Source: Phytohabitans sp036906915 (GTDB taxonomy: Bacteria > Actinomycetota > Actinomycetes > Mycobacteriales > Micromonosporaceae). Taken from it: a stretch of DNA of 51,878 nucleotides. The position numbers and the translations under genes are program-made. The stretch lies in the NCBI RefSeq assembly GCF_036906915.1, contig NZ_JBAKHX010000060.1, forward strand, positions 1 to 51,878. The letters run 5' to 3'. The notes beneath the pieces are model-generated. The model was not told the DNA's origin and made no database searches. It worked only from the letters and a program-made list of their open reading frames with translations. Positions 39,955 to 47,347 of the stretch are shown here, one piece after another. How positions within the stretch are numbered: position 1 is the stretch's first letter; each line of letters opens with the position of its first letter.

Positions 39955-42165
39955 CTACTTACCGGAGACGCCGACAATGCGCCGGAGCAACGCCTCCTGG
40001 AGATTGACGAGAGGCTGGTTGTCGGACGACCGGCGGCGCGTCCAGGTGCCGTCCGGGTGCAGCTCGAACGACTCGGTCTCGTCGCTCATCGAGAGGGCCA
40101 GGACCCTGTCGAGTTCGGCGCGCGCCTCCGGATCGGTGACCTGCACCAGCGCCTCGACGCGGCGGTCGAGGTTGCGGTGCATGAGGTCTGCCGAGCCGAT
40201 CCAGAATTCCGTGGATCCGTTGTTGCCGAAGCGGAAGACCCGGGAGTGCTCAAGGAACCGGCCGAGGATCGACCGCACGCGGATGTTGTCGGACAGCCCT
40301 GGTACGCCCGGCCGCAGCGTGCACATGCCCCGGATCATGAGGTCGACTTGCACGCCGGCCTGGGAGGCACGGTACAGCGCGTCGGTGACGCCCTCGTCGA
40401 CGAGCGAGTTCACCTTGATCTGCACCAGGCCCTGCCCACCGGCCCGGGTGTGTTCGATTTCGCGCTCGATCCGTTCGATGATGCCGCTGCGCACGCCGTG
40501 CGGCGCGGCCAGCAGTCGCCGGTACGCGGTCTGCCGGCTGTAGCCGGTGAGTACGTTGAACAGGTCGGTGACGTCGGCGCCCACCTCGGGGTCGGCCGTG
40601 AGCATCCCGTAGTCCTCGTACAGCCTGGCGGTCTTCGGGTGGTAGTTGCCGGTGCCGATGTGGCAGTACCGCCGGATCTGGTTGCCCTCCTGGCGCACCA
40701 CGAGCGCGGTCTTGCAGTGCGTCTTGAGGCCCACGAGGCCGTACACGACGTGGCAGCCGGCGCGCTCCAGGGTGCGTGCCCAGCCGATGTTGGCCTGCTC
40801 GTCGAAGCGGGCCTTGACCTCGACCAGCACCACCACCTGTTTGCCCGCGGCGGCCGCCTCGACGAGCGCGTCGACGATCGGGGAGTCGCCGCTGGTGCGG
40901 TACAGGGTCTGCTTGATGGCGAGGACGTTCGGGTCGGCGGCGGCCTGCTCGATGAAGCGCTGCACGCTCGTCGAGAACGAGTGGTACGGGTGGTGCACGA
41001 GCACGTCGCCGTCTCGCAGGGTCGCGAAGACGCTTCGCGGCACCTCGCCCTCGACGAAGCGCGGGTGGGTGGCGGGCACGAACGGCCGCTCCTTGAGCGT
41101 GGGCCGGTCGACCTCCCCGTACACCTGCCACAGCGACGACAGGTCGAGCAGGCTCGGCACACGCAGCACGTCGTGGCTGTCCATGTCGAGCTCGTGTACG
41201 AGTTTGTCGAGCATCTGGTCGGAGATCGACGACGCGACCTCCAGCCGCACCGGCGGGCCGAAGCGGCGCTGCGCCAGCTCGCGCTCGAGGGCCTGGAGCA
41301 GGTCTTCGTCGCGGTCCTCGTCGACCTCGAAGTCGGCGTTGCGGGTGACGCGGAAGAGGTGGCACTCGACCACCTGCATGCCCGAGAAGAGCTGGCTCAA
41401 GTGGTTGGAGATGAGCTCTTCGATCGGCAGGAACCGGTATCGCCGGCCGCTGCTCTCCACCACCACGAAGCGCGGCACGTTGTTGGGGACCTTGACCCGG
41501 GCGAACAGTTCGGGGCCGCCGTCGGGGTCGCGTACGGCCACGGCGAGGTTGAGCGATCGGCTGGAGATGTAGGGGAACGGGTGCGCCACGTCGACCGCGA
41601 GCGGCGTGAGGACGGGGAACACGACCTCACGGAAGTAGATGCGCAGCCGTTCCTGCTCAGGCACTTCGAGCTCGTGCCACCGCATGAACTGGATGTCTTC
41701 CGCGGCGAGCTTCGGCATCACCTCGTCGGCGAAGCAGGCGGAGTGGCGCGCGACGAGGTGCGCAGTGCGTTCTCCGATCAGCTCCAACTGGGTGCGCAGT
41801 GGGAGCTGATCGCCGCCGCGCACCGGCAGGCCGGCCTGGAGGCGCCGCTTGAGGCCGGCGACCCGCACCATGTAGAACTCGTCGAGGTTGCTGGCGAAGA
41901 TGGCGAGAAACTTGGCGCGTTCCAGCAGCGGGGTGTCTGGATCCTCGGCCAGCGCGAGCACCCGCGCGTTGAAGTCCAGCCAGGACAGCTCGCGGTTCAG
42001 AAACCGGTCTTCGGGAAGCATGTCGGCCTCGTCGGGGCTTTCGTCCATGGTTTCTGTGGTGCCCTCGTCCGCGCGAACGAATCGCCCGTCGGGCCCGCGC
42101 TGTGGCTCAGGGGAGGCCGTGGCTCGGCGCTGCTGCGGCGTGCGTCGGGCTGGCATGGTGCTCAC
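39955..42165 (-). CDS. ppk1: Polyphosphate kinase 1
   Basis: Reversibly transfers the gamma-phosphate of ATP to polyphosphate. The 736-residue product includes RFLNRELSWLDFNARVL (N domain), FPYISSRSLNLAV (H domain), and the catalytic C1/C2 regions with LKTHCKTALVVR, YCHIGTGNYHPKTARLYEDYG and IRGMCTLRPG. The first ~45 residues are a polar extension; ATG at 42165 is used, with another Met three codons on. It heads the ppk1-CHAD-NUDIX operon. Confidence 0.96.
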   Translation of the reverse strand: MSTMPARRTPQQRRATASPEPQRGPDGRFVRADEGTTETMDESPDEADMLPEDRFLNRELSWLDFNARVLALAEDPDTPLLERAKFLAIFASNLDEFYMVRVAGLKRRLQAGLPVRGGDQLPLRTQLELIGERTAHLVARHSACFADEVMPKLAAEDIQFMRWHELEVPEQERLRIYFREVVFPVLTPLAVDVAHPFPYISSRSLNLAVAVRDPDGGPELFARVKVPNNVPRFVVVESSGRRYRFLPIEELISNHLSQLFSGMQVVECHLFRVTRNADFEVDEDRDEDLLQALERELAQRRFGPPVRLEVASSISDQMLDKLVHELDMDSHDVLRVPSLLDLSSLWQVYGEVDRPTLKERPFVPATHPRFVEGEVPRSVFATLRDGDVLVHHPYHSFSTSVQRFIEQAAADPNVLAIKQTLYRTSGDSPIVDALVEAAAAGKQVVVLVEVKARFDEQANIGWARTLERAGCHVVYGLVGLKTHCKTALVVRQEGNQIRRYCHIGTGNYHPKTARLYEDYGMLTADPEVGADVTDLFNVLTGYSRQTAYRRLLAAPHGVRSGIIERIEREIEHTRAGGQGLVQIKVNSLVDEGVTDALYRASQAGVQVDLMIRGMCTLRPGVPGLSDNIRVRSILGRFLEHSRVFRFGNNGSTEFWIGSADLMHRNLDRRVEALVQVTDPEARAELDRVLALSMSDETESFELHPDGTWTRRRSSDNQPLVNLQEALLRRIVGVSGK

Positions 42166-42205
42166 CGCATTATCATCACCCGATGAGGGTTAACGTGAGG
42201 TGAAC

Positions 42206-42406
42206 TCAGTCCGCAAACGTGGGCAAGGTTACCTGTGTTACCTGCCCTGATTCGTTCATCTCGATGCGTAGGCGTTGGCCGAGGCGGAGCAGGCGGAGCC
42301 CGGAGGCGTCGAACGCCTCGCGGGGGAAGGCCAGCTCGGTGCCGTCATCCAGCAGCACAGTCCCGGACCGCGTCTGCGGGTCGTAGGTCGCGACAGTTCC
42401 TTGCAT
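42206..42406 (-). CDS. Cold-shock-domain-like small protein
   Basis: A 66-residue protein with a five-strand OB/cold-shock-like pattern: MQGTVATYDPQTRSGTVLLD, then DGTELAFPREAF and GQRLRIEMNESGQVTQVTL. The RNP1/RNP2 aromatic residues of canonical CspA are largely absent, so nucleic-acid binding may differ. GGAGG lies 6 bp before the ATG. The first 62 bases overlap the end of cofC in another frame. It is on the same strand as ppk1, 40 bp upstream of the ppk1 start. Confidence 0.82.
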   Translation of the reverse strand: MQGTVATYDPQTRSGTVLLDDGTELAFPREAFDASGLRLLRLGQRLRIEMNESGQVTQVTLPTFAD

Positions 42407-43034
42407 GAATGCCTCCGGTTAGCGCCTCAGTCTCTGGTCCCAGTCCGAGCAGGGCCGCGACCGCCAGGTCGGCCGCGGTGTCCACGTCGCGGCGCAGCGT
42501 CGGCCAGTGCCCTGCCATCGGTAGCGCGCCGGAGCGCCGGTGGGCCTCCGCCGAGCCGACACCGAAACGCGGGTCGAGTGCCGTGCCGGGCGGCGCCGCC
42601 AGCAGTACGGTGCCGGTGCCCGGCGCGTCCGCGACGAAGCTTCTGGCCCGACCGGCGTTTGTGGCCGCGGCGCTGAGCGCCGCGGCCAGCTCTTCGGGCC
42701 GCAGCGCCGGCAGGTCCGCGGCGAGTGCGGCCACGGGGCGTCCGGCCCCGGCCGCGGCGGCGCCATGTGCGAAAGCGGCGTTCAGCCCATCGCGGGGATC
42801 ATCGGGTACGACTCGTGCGCCGAGCCTCGCCAGTGCCCGCCCCACGGTGGGGTCGTCTGTCACGGCGACCACCTCGGCGACCGGCGGGCAGGCCAGTGCG
42901 GCACGTGCGGTGTCCTGCGCCAGGGCGAGCGCGAGTGACTCGTGAGGCACTCCGGGCAGCGCGCCCCGCAGCCGGCTCTTGGCCACGTGGAGCCGCTTGA
43001 CCGGCAGCACCACCGCCCACGTCGCCTCGTCCAC
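42345..43034 (-). CDS. cofC: 2-phospho-L-lactate/PEP guanylyltransferase
   Basis: The nucleotidyltransferase (CofC/FbiD) activates 2-phospholactate or phosphoenolpyruvate with GTP for coenzyme F420 synthesis. The 229-residue protein shows VVLPVKRLHVAKSRLRGAL at the N-terminus (LPVK...KSRL substrate loop), VVAVTDDPTVGRALARLGA, then ADLPALRPEEL with the metal aspartates, and FGVGSAEAHRRSGA. The 3' end overlaps the cold-shock gene by 62 bp, longer than usual. The presence of F420 synthesis fits the PPOX/F420 gene at 18.8 kb. Confidence 0.92.
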   Translation of the reverse strand: MDEATWAVVLPVKRLHVAKSRLRGALPGVPHESLALALAQDTARAALACPPVAEVVAVTDDPTVGRALARLGARVVPDDPRDGLNAAFAHGAAAAGAGRPVAALAADLPALRPEELAAALSAAATNAGRARSFVADAPGTGTVLLAAPPGTALDPRFGVGSAEAHRRSGALPMAGHWPTLRRDVDTAADLAVAALLGLGPETEALTGGIHARNCRDLRPADAVRDCAAG

Positions 43035-43173
43035 ACCGCAATCCTGCCAGCCGCCACCGACGGCGGCGGAACCGTGGCGGAACGGCGGATGTAGCCGGAC
43101 CCGCTGTCAGCAGGCATGATTTCGCTGCGGGCGTCCGGCGGGCGACGCTGGCTGGTGGGAGCGAGGAGGGGCC

Positions 43174-43896
43174 GTGGTGCGGACGGCGCGGCGCAGATTG
43201 GGGCTTTTGCGCCGATTAATTGTCATTCTCGTGAAGACGGTCCTGACCCCGATGACCAAGCGCACGTGGACCGGTCTGGAGCACATCCCGGCCACCGGCG
43301 GCGTCATCCTCGCGCCCAATCACCTGTCACACGCCGACCCGATCGTCTGCGCGCACTTCGTCTACGACGCCGGCCGCTGGCCCCGCTTCCTCGGCAAGGC
43401 GAGCGTCTTCAAGGTCCCGGTGGTCGGCAAGATCATCCTGCGGGCGCAGCAGATCCCGGTCGAGCGCGGCTCGCTCGACGCGGCCAAGTCGCTCGACGCC
43501 CTCACCGAGGCCCTCCAGGAGGGCGGCGCGGTGATCATCTACCCGGAGGGTACGACCACCCGAGAGCCGGATCTGTGGCCGATGCGGGGCAAGACCGGCG
43601 CGGCGCGGCTCGCACTCGCCACCGGCGCTCCGGTCATCCCGATGGCCATGTGGGGCCCGCAGACCTTTTTCGACCCGCGCACCAAAAGGATCCGCATCCG
43701 CCCGCGTACCCCGATCGCGATCGCCGCCGGGCCGGCGGTCGACTTCAGCAAGTGGGCCGGCGCGGAACCGACCCGGGCCGTGCTCGACGAGATGACAGAC
43801 GAGATCATGCTGCGGGTCCGCGACCTGCTCGGCGAGATCCGGCAGGAGACGCCGCCCCCGTTGTGGGCGCCTGTGAAGGGAGAAAAGGCATCATGA
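43174..43896 (+). CDS. plsC: 1-acylglycerol-3-phosphate acyltransferase (PlsC)
   Basis: Phospholipid synthesis enzyme of 240 residues. The acyltransferase motifs are NHLSHADP (HX4D, near residue 50), GRWPRFLGKASVFK, then IYPEGTTTREPDL (motif III) and APVIPMAMWGP (motif IV). The N-terminal segment LLRRLIVILVKTVL is probably membrane-associated. GTG at 43174 is used. Its stop overlaps a bridging micro-ORF that leads to gpsA, the source of glycerol-3-phosphate, so the operon groups successive steps of phosphatidic acid synthesis. Confidence 0.93.
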   Translation: MVRTARRRLGLLRRLIVILVKTVLTPMTKRTWTGLEHIPATGGVILAPNHLSHADPIVCAHFVYDAGRWPRFLGKASVFKVPVVGKIILRAQQIPVERGSLDAAKSLDALTEALQEGGAVIIYPEGTTTREPDLWPMRGKTGAARLALATGAPVIPMAMWGPQTFFDPRTKRIRIRPRTPIAIAAGPAVDFSKWAGAEPTRAVLDEMTDEIMLRVRDLLGEIRQETPPPLWAPVKGEKAS

Positions 43897-44003
43897 CAGA
43901 GCCAGCCGGCGCTCACCTCCGCTTGCGAGGGTCATGCGCCCCAAAGCCTCCCTGTAGCCGGCAGTCGCTACGGCTCGTGTCGGCCGCGGGAGGCGGCGCA
44001 TGA
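43893..44003 (+). CDS. Bridging micro-ORF C (36 aa)
   Basis: ATG overlaps the plsC stop (ATGA at 43893) and TGA overlaps the gpsA start (ATGA at 44000). The product would begin MTEPAGAHLRLRGS and end AAGGGA. Inside is a long hairpin: GTCATGCGCC (43931-43940) pairs with GGCGCATGAC (43995-44004), which includes the gpsA start codon; GCCTCCC (43946-43952) pairs with GGGAGGC (43988-43994); and GTAGC/GCTAC form an inner stem. Translation through the micro-ORF would open the hairpin and free the gpsA start. Whether the peptide has a function is unknown. Confidence 0.6.
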   Translation: MTEPAGAHLRLRGSCAPKPPCSRQSLRLVSAAGGGA

Positions 44004-44995
44004 CAACGGCCGCGGTTCTCGGTGCCGGTTCCTGGGGTACCGCGTTCGCGAAGGTGCTCGCCGACGCGGGTACCGACGTGACGATCTGGGCGCGCCGCGA
44101 GTCGCTGGCCGCCGCCATCCGGTCATACGGCACCAACCCCGACTATCTGCCGGCGGTACGGCTGCCGGAGCGGGTCACCGCCACCTCCGACGCGGGCAAG
44201 GCGATCGCCGGCGCCGACCTCGTGGTGCTGGCGGTGCCGTCGCAGACGCTGCGCGGCAACCTCGCCGACTGGGCCTCCTTCCTCGAACCGGACGCCACGC
44301 TCGTCTCGCTCATGAAGGGCATCGAGCTGGGCACGCTCAAACGGATGAGCGAGGTGATCATCGAGACCGCGGGGGTGTCCGCCGAGCGGGTCGCCGTGGT
44401 CTCCGGGCCCAACCTGGCGGCCGAGATCGCCGGTGAGCAGCCGGCGGCCACCGTGGTCGCGTGCGTCGACATGACGCGCGCGACGCTCGTGCAGCGCGCT
44501 ATCACCACGCCGTACTTCCGGCCGTACACCAACGACGACGTGGTGGGCGCCGAGCTGGGTGGTGCGGTCAAGAACGTGATCGCCCTCGCGTACGGCATGG
44601 CGACCGCGATGCGGCTCGGCGACAACACCAAGGCAACGCTCATCACCCGTGGGCTCGCGGAGACCGCCCGGCTGGGCGTGGCACTGGGCGCCGACCCGAT
44701 GACGTTCGCCGGCCTGGCCGGACTCGGCGACCTCGTCGCCACGTGCTCCTCCCCACTGTCTCGCAACCGCACGTTCGGCGAGCACCTCGGGCGGGGCGAG
44801 ACGCTGGAGCAGGCGCAGGCGGCCACCCGCCAGACCGCCGAGGGCGTCAAGAGCTGTCTGTCCATCCGTGACCTGGCCCGTTCGCACAATGTGGACATGC
44901 CGATCACCGAGCAGGTCGAGCGGGTCTGCCACGAGGGCCTCGACCCGCGCGTCGCGCTCACCGCGCTGATGAGCCGGGAGACGAAGCCGGAATGA
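44000..44995 (+). CDS. gpsA: Glycerol-3-phosphate dehydrogenase GpsA
   Basis: NAD(P)+-dependent enzyme making sn-glycerol-3-phosphate from dihydroxyacetone phosphate for phospholipids. The 331-residue product has the Rossmann GAGSWGTAFAKVLADAG at residue 8, VSGPNLAAEIAGEQPAA, the catalytic lysine in GAVKNVIALAYGM and GLGDLVATCSSPLSRNRTFG. Its start codon is sequestered in the micro-ORF C hairpin. Its stop overlaps the start of the PLP lyase (ATGA). Confidence 0.97.
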   Translation: MTTAAVLGAGSWGTAFAKVLADAGTDVTIWARRESLAAAIRSYGTNPDYLPAVRLPERVTATSDAGKAIAGADLVVLAVPSQTLRGNLADWASFLEPDATLVSLMKGIELGTLKRMSEVIIETAGVSAERVAVVSGPNLAAEIAGEQPAATVVACVDMTRATLVQRAITTPYFRPYTNDDVVGAELGGAVKNVIALAYGMATAMRLGDNTKATLITRGLAETARLGVALGADPMTFAGLAGLGDLVATCSSPLSRNRTFGEHLGRGETLEQAQAATRQTAEGVKSCLSIRDLARSHNVDMPITEQVERVCHEGLDPRVALTALMSRETKPE

Positions 44996-46104
44996 CCTTT
45001 GGCGACGGCACGAGATGTGTCCATGCTGGACTGCCCGAACCGGTGCCGGGGCAGCCCTTCCTTCCCGGTCCGGTGTTCGCCGCGCCGTACCATCTCGACC
45101 CGGTCACCGGCCCGGCCTCCGCACCCGACGGGTACGGCCGGCCGGACAACCCGACCCGGCGAGCGCTGGAAGCCGCCATCGGCGAGCTGGAAGGTGGCGA
45201 CTGCCGGGCGTTCGCGACCGGGCAGGCTGCCATCACGGCGGTGTTGATGTCGGTGCTGCGTCCCGGCGACACCGTGCTTCTGCCCAGCGACGGCTACTAC
45301 ACCGTGCGCTCGTTCGCCGCGTCCACTCTGGAGCAGCTCGGCGTGCGCGTCGGGTACGCGCCCACCGCCGGGCCGTACCCGTCCTTCGACGGCGTACGCC
45401 TGGTCCTGCTGGAGACGCCCGCGAACCCTGGCCTGGACGTGTGCGACGTGACGGCGCTGTCGGTGGCGGCGCACGAGGCGGGCGCTCTCGTCGCCGTCGA
45501 CAACACCACCGCCACCCCGCTCGGCCAGCGCCCGCTCGACCTCGGCGCGGACATCGCCGTCGCCTCCGGCACCAAGGCGCTGACCGGCCACTCCGACATG
45601 CTGCTCGGGTACGCCGCCACCCGCTCCGCCGACCTGCTGGGCCGGATCACCACGTGGCGTTCGCACACCGGTGCGATTCCGGGCGCCTTCGACGCCTGGC
45701 TCGCACACCGCTCGCTGGCCACATTGGACCTCCGGCTGGCTCGCCAGTCAGCCAACGCGGCGGCCGTTGCGCAGGCGCTGGCCGCCCGGTCCGATGTGGA
45801 GCGGGTACGGTGGCCCGGCCTGCCCGACGACCCCTCGTACGAGGTGGCCGCCCAGCAGATGCGGCGGATCCCCGGTGTGGTGTCCTTCGACCTCGGCAGC
45901 GCCGAGCGGGTGGGCCAGTTCCTGACCGCGTCGAAGCTCGTGTTCGCGGCGACGTCGTTCGGCGGCCTGCACACGACGGCCGACCGGCGCGCCCAGTGGG
46001 GCGACGACACACCGCCGGGCTTCGTCCGCCTCTCCTGCGGCATCGAGGACGCCGCCGACCTGGTAGCCGACCTCGCGGCCGCCCTCGACACCGCCCCGGC
46101 GTAG
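44992..46104 (+). CDS. Cys/Met-metabolism PLP enzyme (cystathionine gamma-lyase-like)
   Basis: A 370-residue fold-type I PLP enzyme of the Cys/Met metabolism family. The YGRPDNPTRRALEAAIGELEGG cofactor segment, AFATGQAAITAVLMSVLRPGD, the LLETPANPGLDVCDV region and the PLP lysine in ASGTKALTGHSDMLLG are present. The C-terminal TSFGGLHTTADRRAQWG and FVRLSCGIED fit a lyase/synthase of this group. Homologues in related actinobacteria are usually called cystathionine gamma-lyase; gamma-synthase cannot be excluded. It is translationally coupled to gpsA. Confidence 0.9.
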   Translation: MTFGDGTRCVHAGLPEPVPGQPFLPGPVFAAPYHLDPVTGPASAPDGYGRPDNPTRRALEAAIGELEGGDCRAFATGQAAITAVLMSVLRPGDTVLLPSDGYYTVRSFAASTLEQLGVRVGYAPTAGPYPSFDGVRLVLLETPANPGLDVCDVTALSVAAHEAGALVAVDNTTATPLGQRPLDLGADIAVASGTKALTGHSDMLLGYAATRSADLLGRITTWRSHTGAIPGAFDAWLAHRSLATLDLRLARQSANAAAVAQALAARSDVERVRWPGLPDDPSYEVAAQQMRRIPGVVSFDLGSAERVGQFLTASKLVFAATSFGGLHTTADRRAQWGDDTPPGFVRLSCGIEDAADLVADLAAALDTAPA

Positions 46105-46107
46105 CCG

Positions 46108-46716
46108 TCAGGCGGCGCGGTCGAGGGCGTCGAGGACGTGGGTGCGCAGGTCGTCGAGGCTCAGCCCCGCGTCGGTCAGCACCCTGGCGGCCAGCCCTTC
46201 GCCCTCGCGGATCAGCCCCAGCAGGATGTGCTCGGTGCCGATGTACGAGTGCTTGAGGTGCAGCGCCTCCCGCAGCGCAAGCTCCAGCACCTTCTTGGCG
46301 CGCGGCGTGAAGGGGATGTGCCCCGGCGAGCCGCCGTGCGCCTGGCGCGGCTGCCGGCGGAAGAGCCCGCGGCGGGGCTCCTCGCACACGTGCGGCTGGT
46401 CCAGCGCGCCCTCGCCGAAGGTCTCCTCGATCTTCGAGCGGATCGCGTCGAGGTCGATGCCGATCGAGCGGAGCGCGTCGGCGTCGGCCTGACCCAGCGG
46501 GTCGGTACCGGTGCTCACCTGCGCCCGCACATCGGCGCGTACCTGCTCGGGATGGACCCCGGCGTCGCGCAGAACCGCGGACGCGATGCCGCCGTCGTCG
46601 CGCAGCAGCGCGAGCAGCAGGTGCTCGGTGCCGATGTGCCGATGCCGAAGCTCCCGCGCCTCGGTCTGGGCACCCGTCACCACATCGCGCGCCGGCTTGG
46701 TGAACCGCTCGAACAT
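46108..46716 (-). CDS. Clp N-domain protein (stand-alone)
   Basis: A 202-residue protein with two Clp amino-terminal (double ClpN) repeats and no ATPase module. The first begins MFERFTKPARDVVTGAQTEA with HIGTEHLLLALLRDDGG. The second reads FTPRAKKVLELALREALHLK, then YIGTEHILLGLIREGEG. Between them is a roughly 60-residue linker with an Arg/Gly stretch. Such proteins may bind substrates for, or modulate, ClpC. The start overlaps the stop of the upstream HTH gene by one base (TGATG), so the pair is coupled. Confidence 0.93.
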   Translation of the reverse strand: MFERFTKPARDVVTGAQTEARELRHRHIGTEHLLLALLRDDGGIASAVLRDAGVHPEQVRADVRAQVSTGTDPLGQADADALRSIGIDLDAIRSKIEETFGEGALDQPHVCEEPRRGLFRRQPRQAHGGSPGHIPFTPRAKKVLELALREALHLKHSYIGTEHILLGLIREGEGLAARVLTDAGLSLDDLRTHVLDALDRAA

Positions 46717-46952
46717 CACGCCTCCCGCCGCGTGCTGGCCGGCCGGCGGCCGGCGTGCTTCTTGTGTACTCCCTGCCTGGTGACCTCGAGCGCGTCCGCG
46801 ATCTCCTGCCACGACCAGCCCTGCCGCCGCGCGTTGTCGACCTGGAGCGTCTCCAGGCTCTCCAGCAGGCGGCGCAGCGCCAGGACGGCGCGCAGACCGA
46901 CCCGGGGATCGGTGCTGCCTGCCGCCGCGGCCAGCTCGGTTGCCTCGCTCAT
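46716..46952 (-). CDS. Small HTH regulator of the Clp-N pair
   Basis: A 78-residue DNA-binding protein. The leading helix region VLALRRLLESLETLQVDNARR is followed by a helix-turn-helix WSWQEIADALEVTRQGVHKK, resembling AsnC/extracytoplasmic-type HTHs found beside ClpN genes in actinobacteria. Two identical inverted repeats immediately upstream of its start (46955 and 46982) are the likely binding sites, suggesting that it represses its own operon. Confidence 0.88.
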   Translation of the reverse strand: MSEATELAAAAGSTDPRVGLRAVLALRRLLESLETLQVDNARRQGWSWQEIADALEVTRQGVHKKHAGRRPASTRREA

Positions 46953-46954
46953 GT

Positions 46955-46999
46955 TGTCAACCTACGTTGACACGATGGGTTTGTCAACTCTGGTTGACA
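46955..46999. promoter_or_regulatory. Twin operators TGTCAAC-N4-GTTGACA
   Basis: Two perfect 7-bp inverted repeats with 4-bp centres lie at 46955-46972 (centre CTAC) and 46982-46999 (centre TCTG), 27 bp apart centre to centre. They lie 3 bp and 30 bp upstream of the minus-strand HTH gene start, on its promoter. They are candidate sites for the small HTH protein and possibly affect the divergent His-rich gene. Confidence 0.85.
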
Positions 47000-47053
47000 G
47001 CTTACAGGGGTTTCACAGGACCCCCGCCTACCCTTTGAGCGAAGGAGGAGTTC

Positions 47054-47284
47054 ATGGGGCGTCACCTGAAAGCGATGATCTACTCGATCCTGGTGGCCAA
47101 GCTCGGTCGCCTCTTGGGTCGGCACCACCGCCACGGCCACCGCGGCTACTACGGTCACGGCCACCCAGGGCACGGCTACCCGCCGCACCCCGGCCACTAC
47201 GGATACCACGGCCACTACCGCTTCCGTGGCCACTACAAGAAGTTCCGTGGTCACTACAAGAAGCGCCGGCGCCACTTCTGGTGA
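47054..47284 (+). CDS. His/Gly/Tyr/Lys-rich small protein
   Basis: A 76-residue product preceded by an excellent ribosome binding site (GAAGGAGG, 7 bp spacing). Residues 1-22 form a hydrophobic or amphipathic segment (LKAMIYSILVAKLGRLLG). The remainder contains 15 histidines overall, many as GH, GHG and HYG steps, and a repeated FRGHYKK, ending RRRHFW. It is strongly basic. Likely activities are metal or nucleic-acid binding, but nothing is known; I recognise no family. It is divergent from the HTH/Clp-N operon across the twin operators and upstream of ddl. Confidence 0.75.
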   Translation: MGRHLKAMIYSILVAKLGRLLGRHHRHGHRGYYGHGHPGHGYPPHPGHYGYHGHYRFRGHYKKFRGHYKKRRRHFW

Positions 47285-47347
47285 CGGCACCCCGCGGACC
47301 CTCGCGTACCAGCGCGGAGCGCGCGCACGCAGAGTAGGGTCACCCGG

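Noticed and set aside
40057..42186. A 709-codon plus-strand frame opposite ppk1
   Set aside because: It is rich in repeated Val/Gly/His/Asp typical of antisense high-GC frames; ppk1 catalytic motifs on the other strand are complete.
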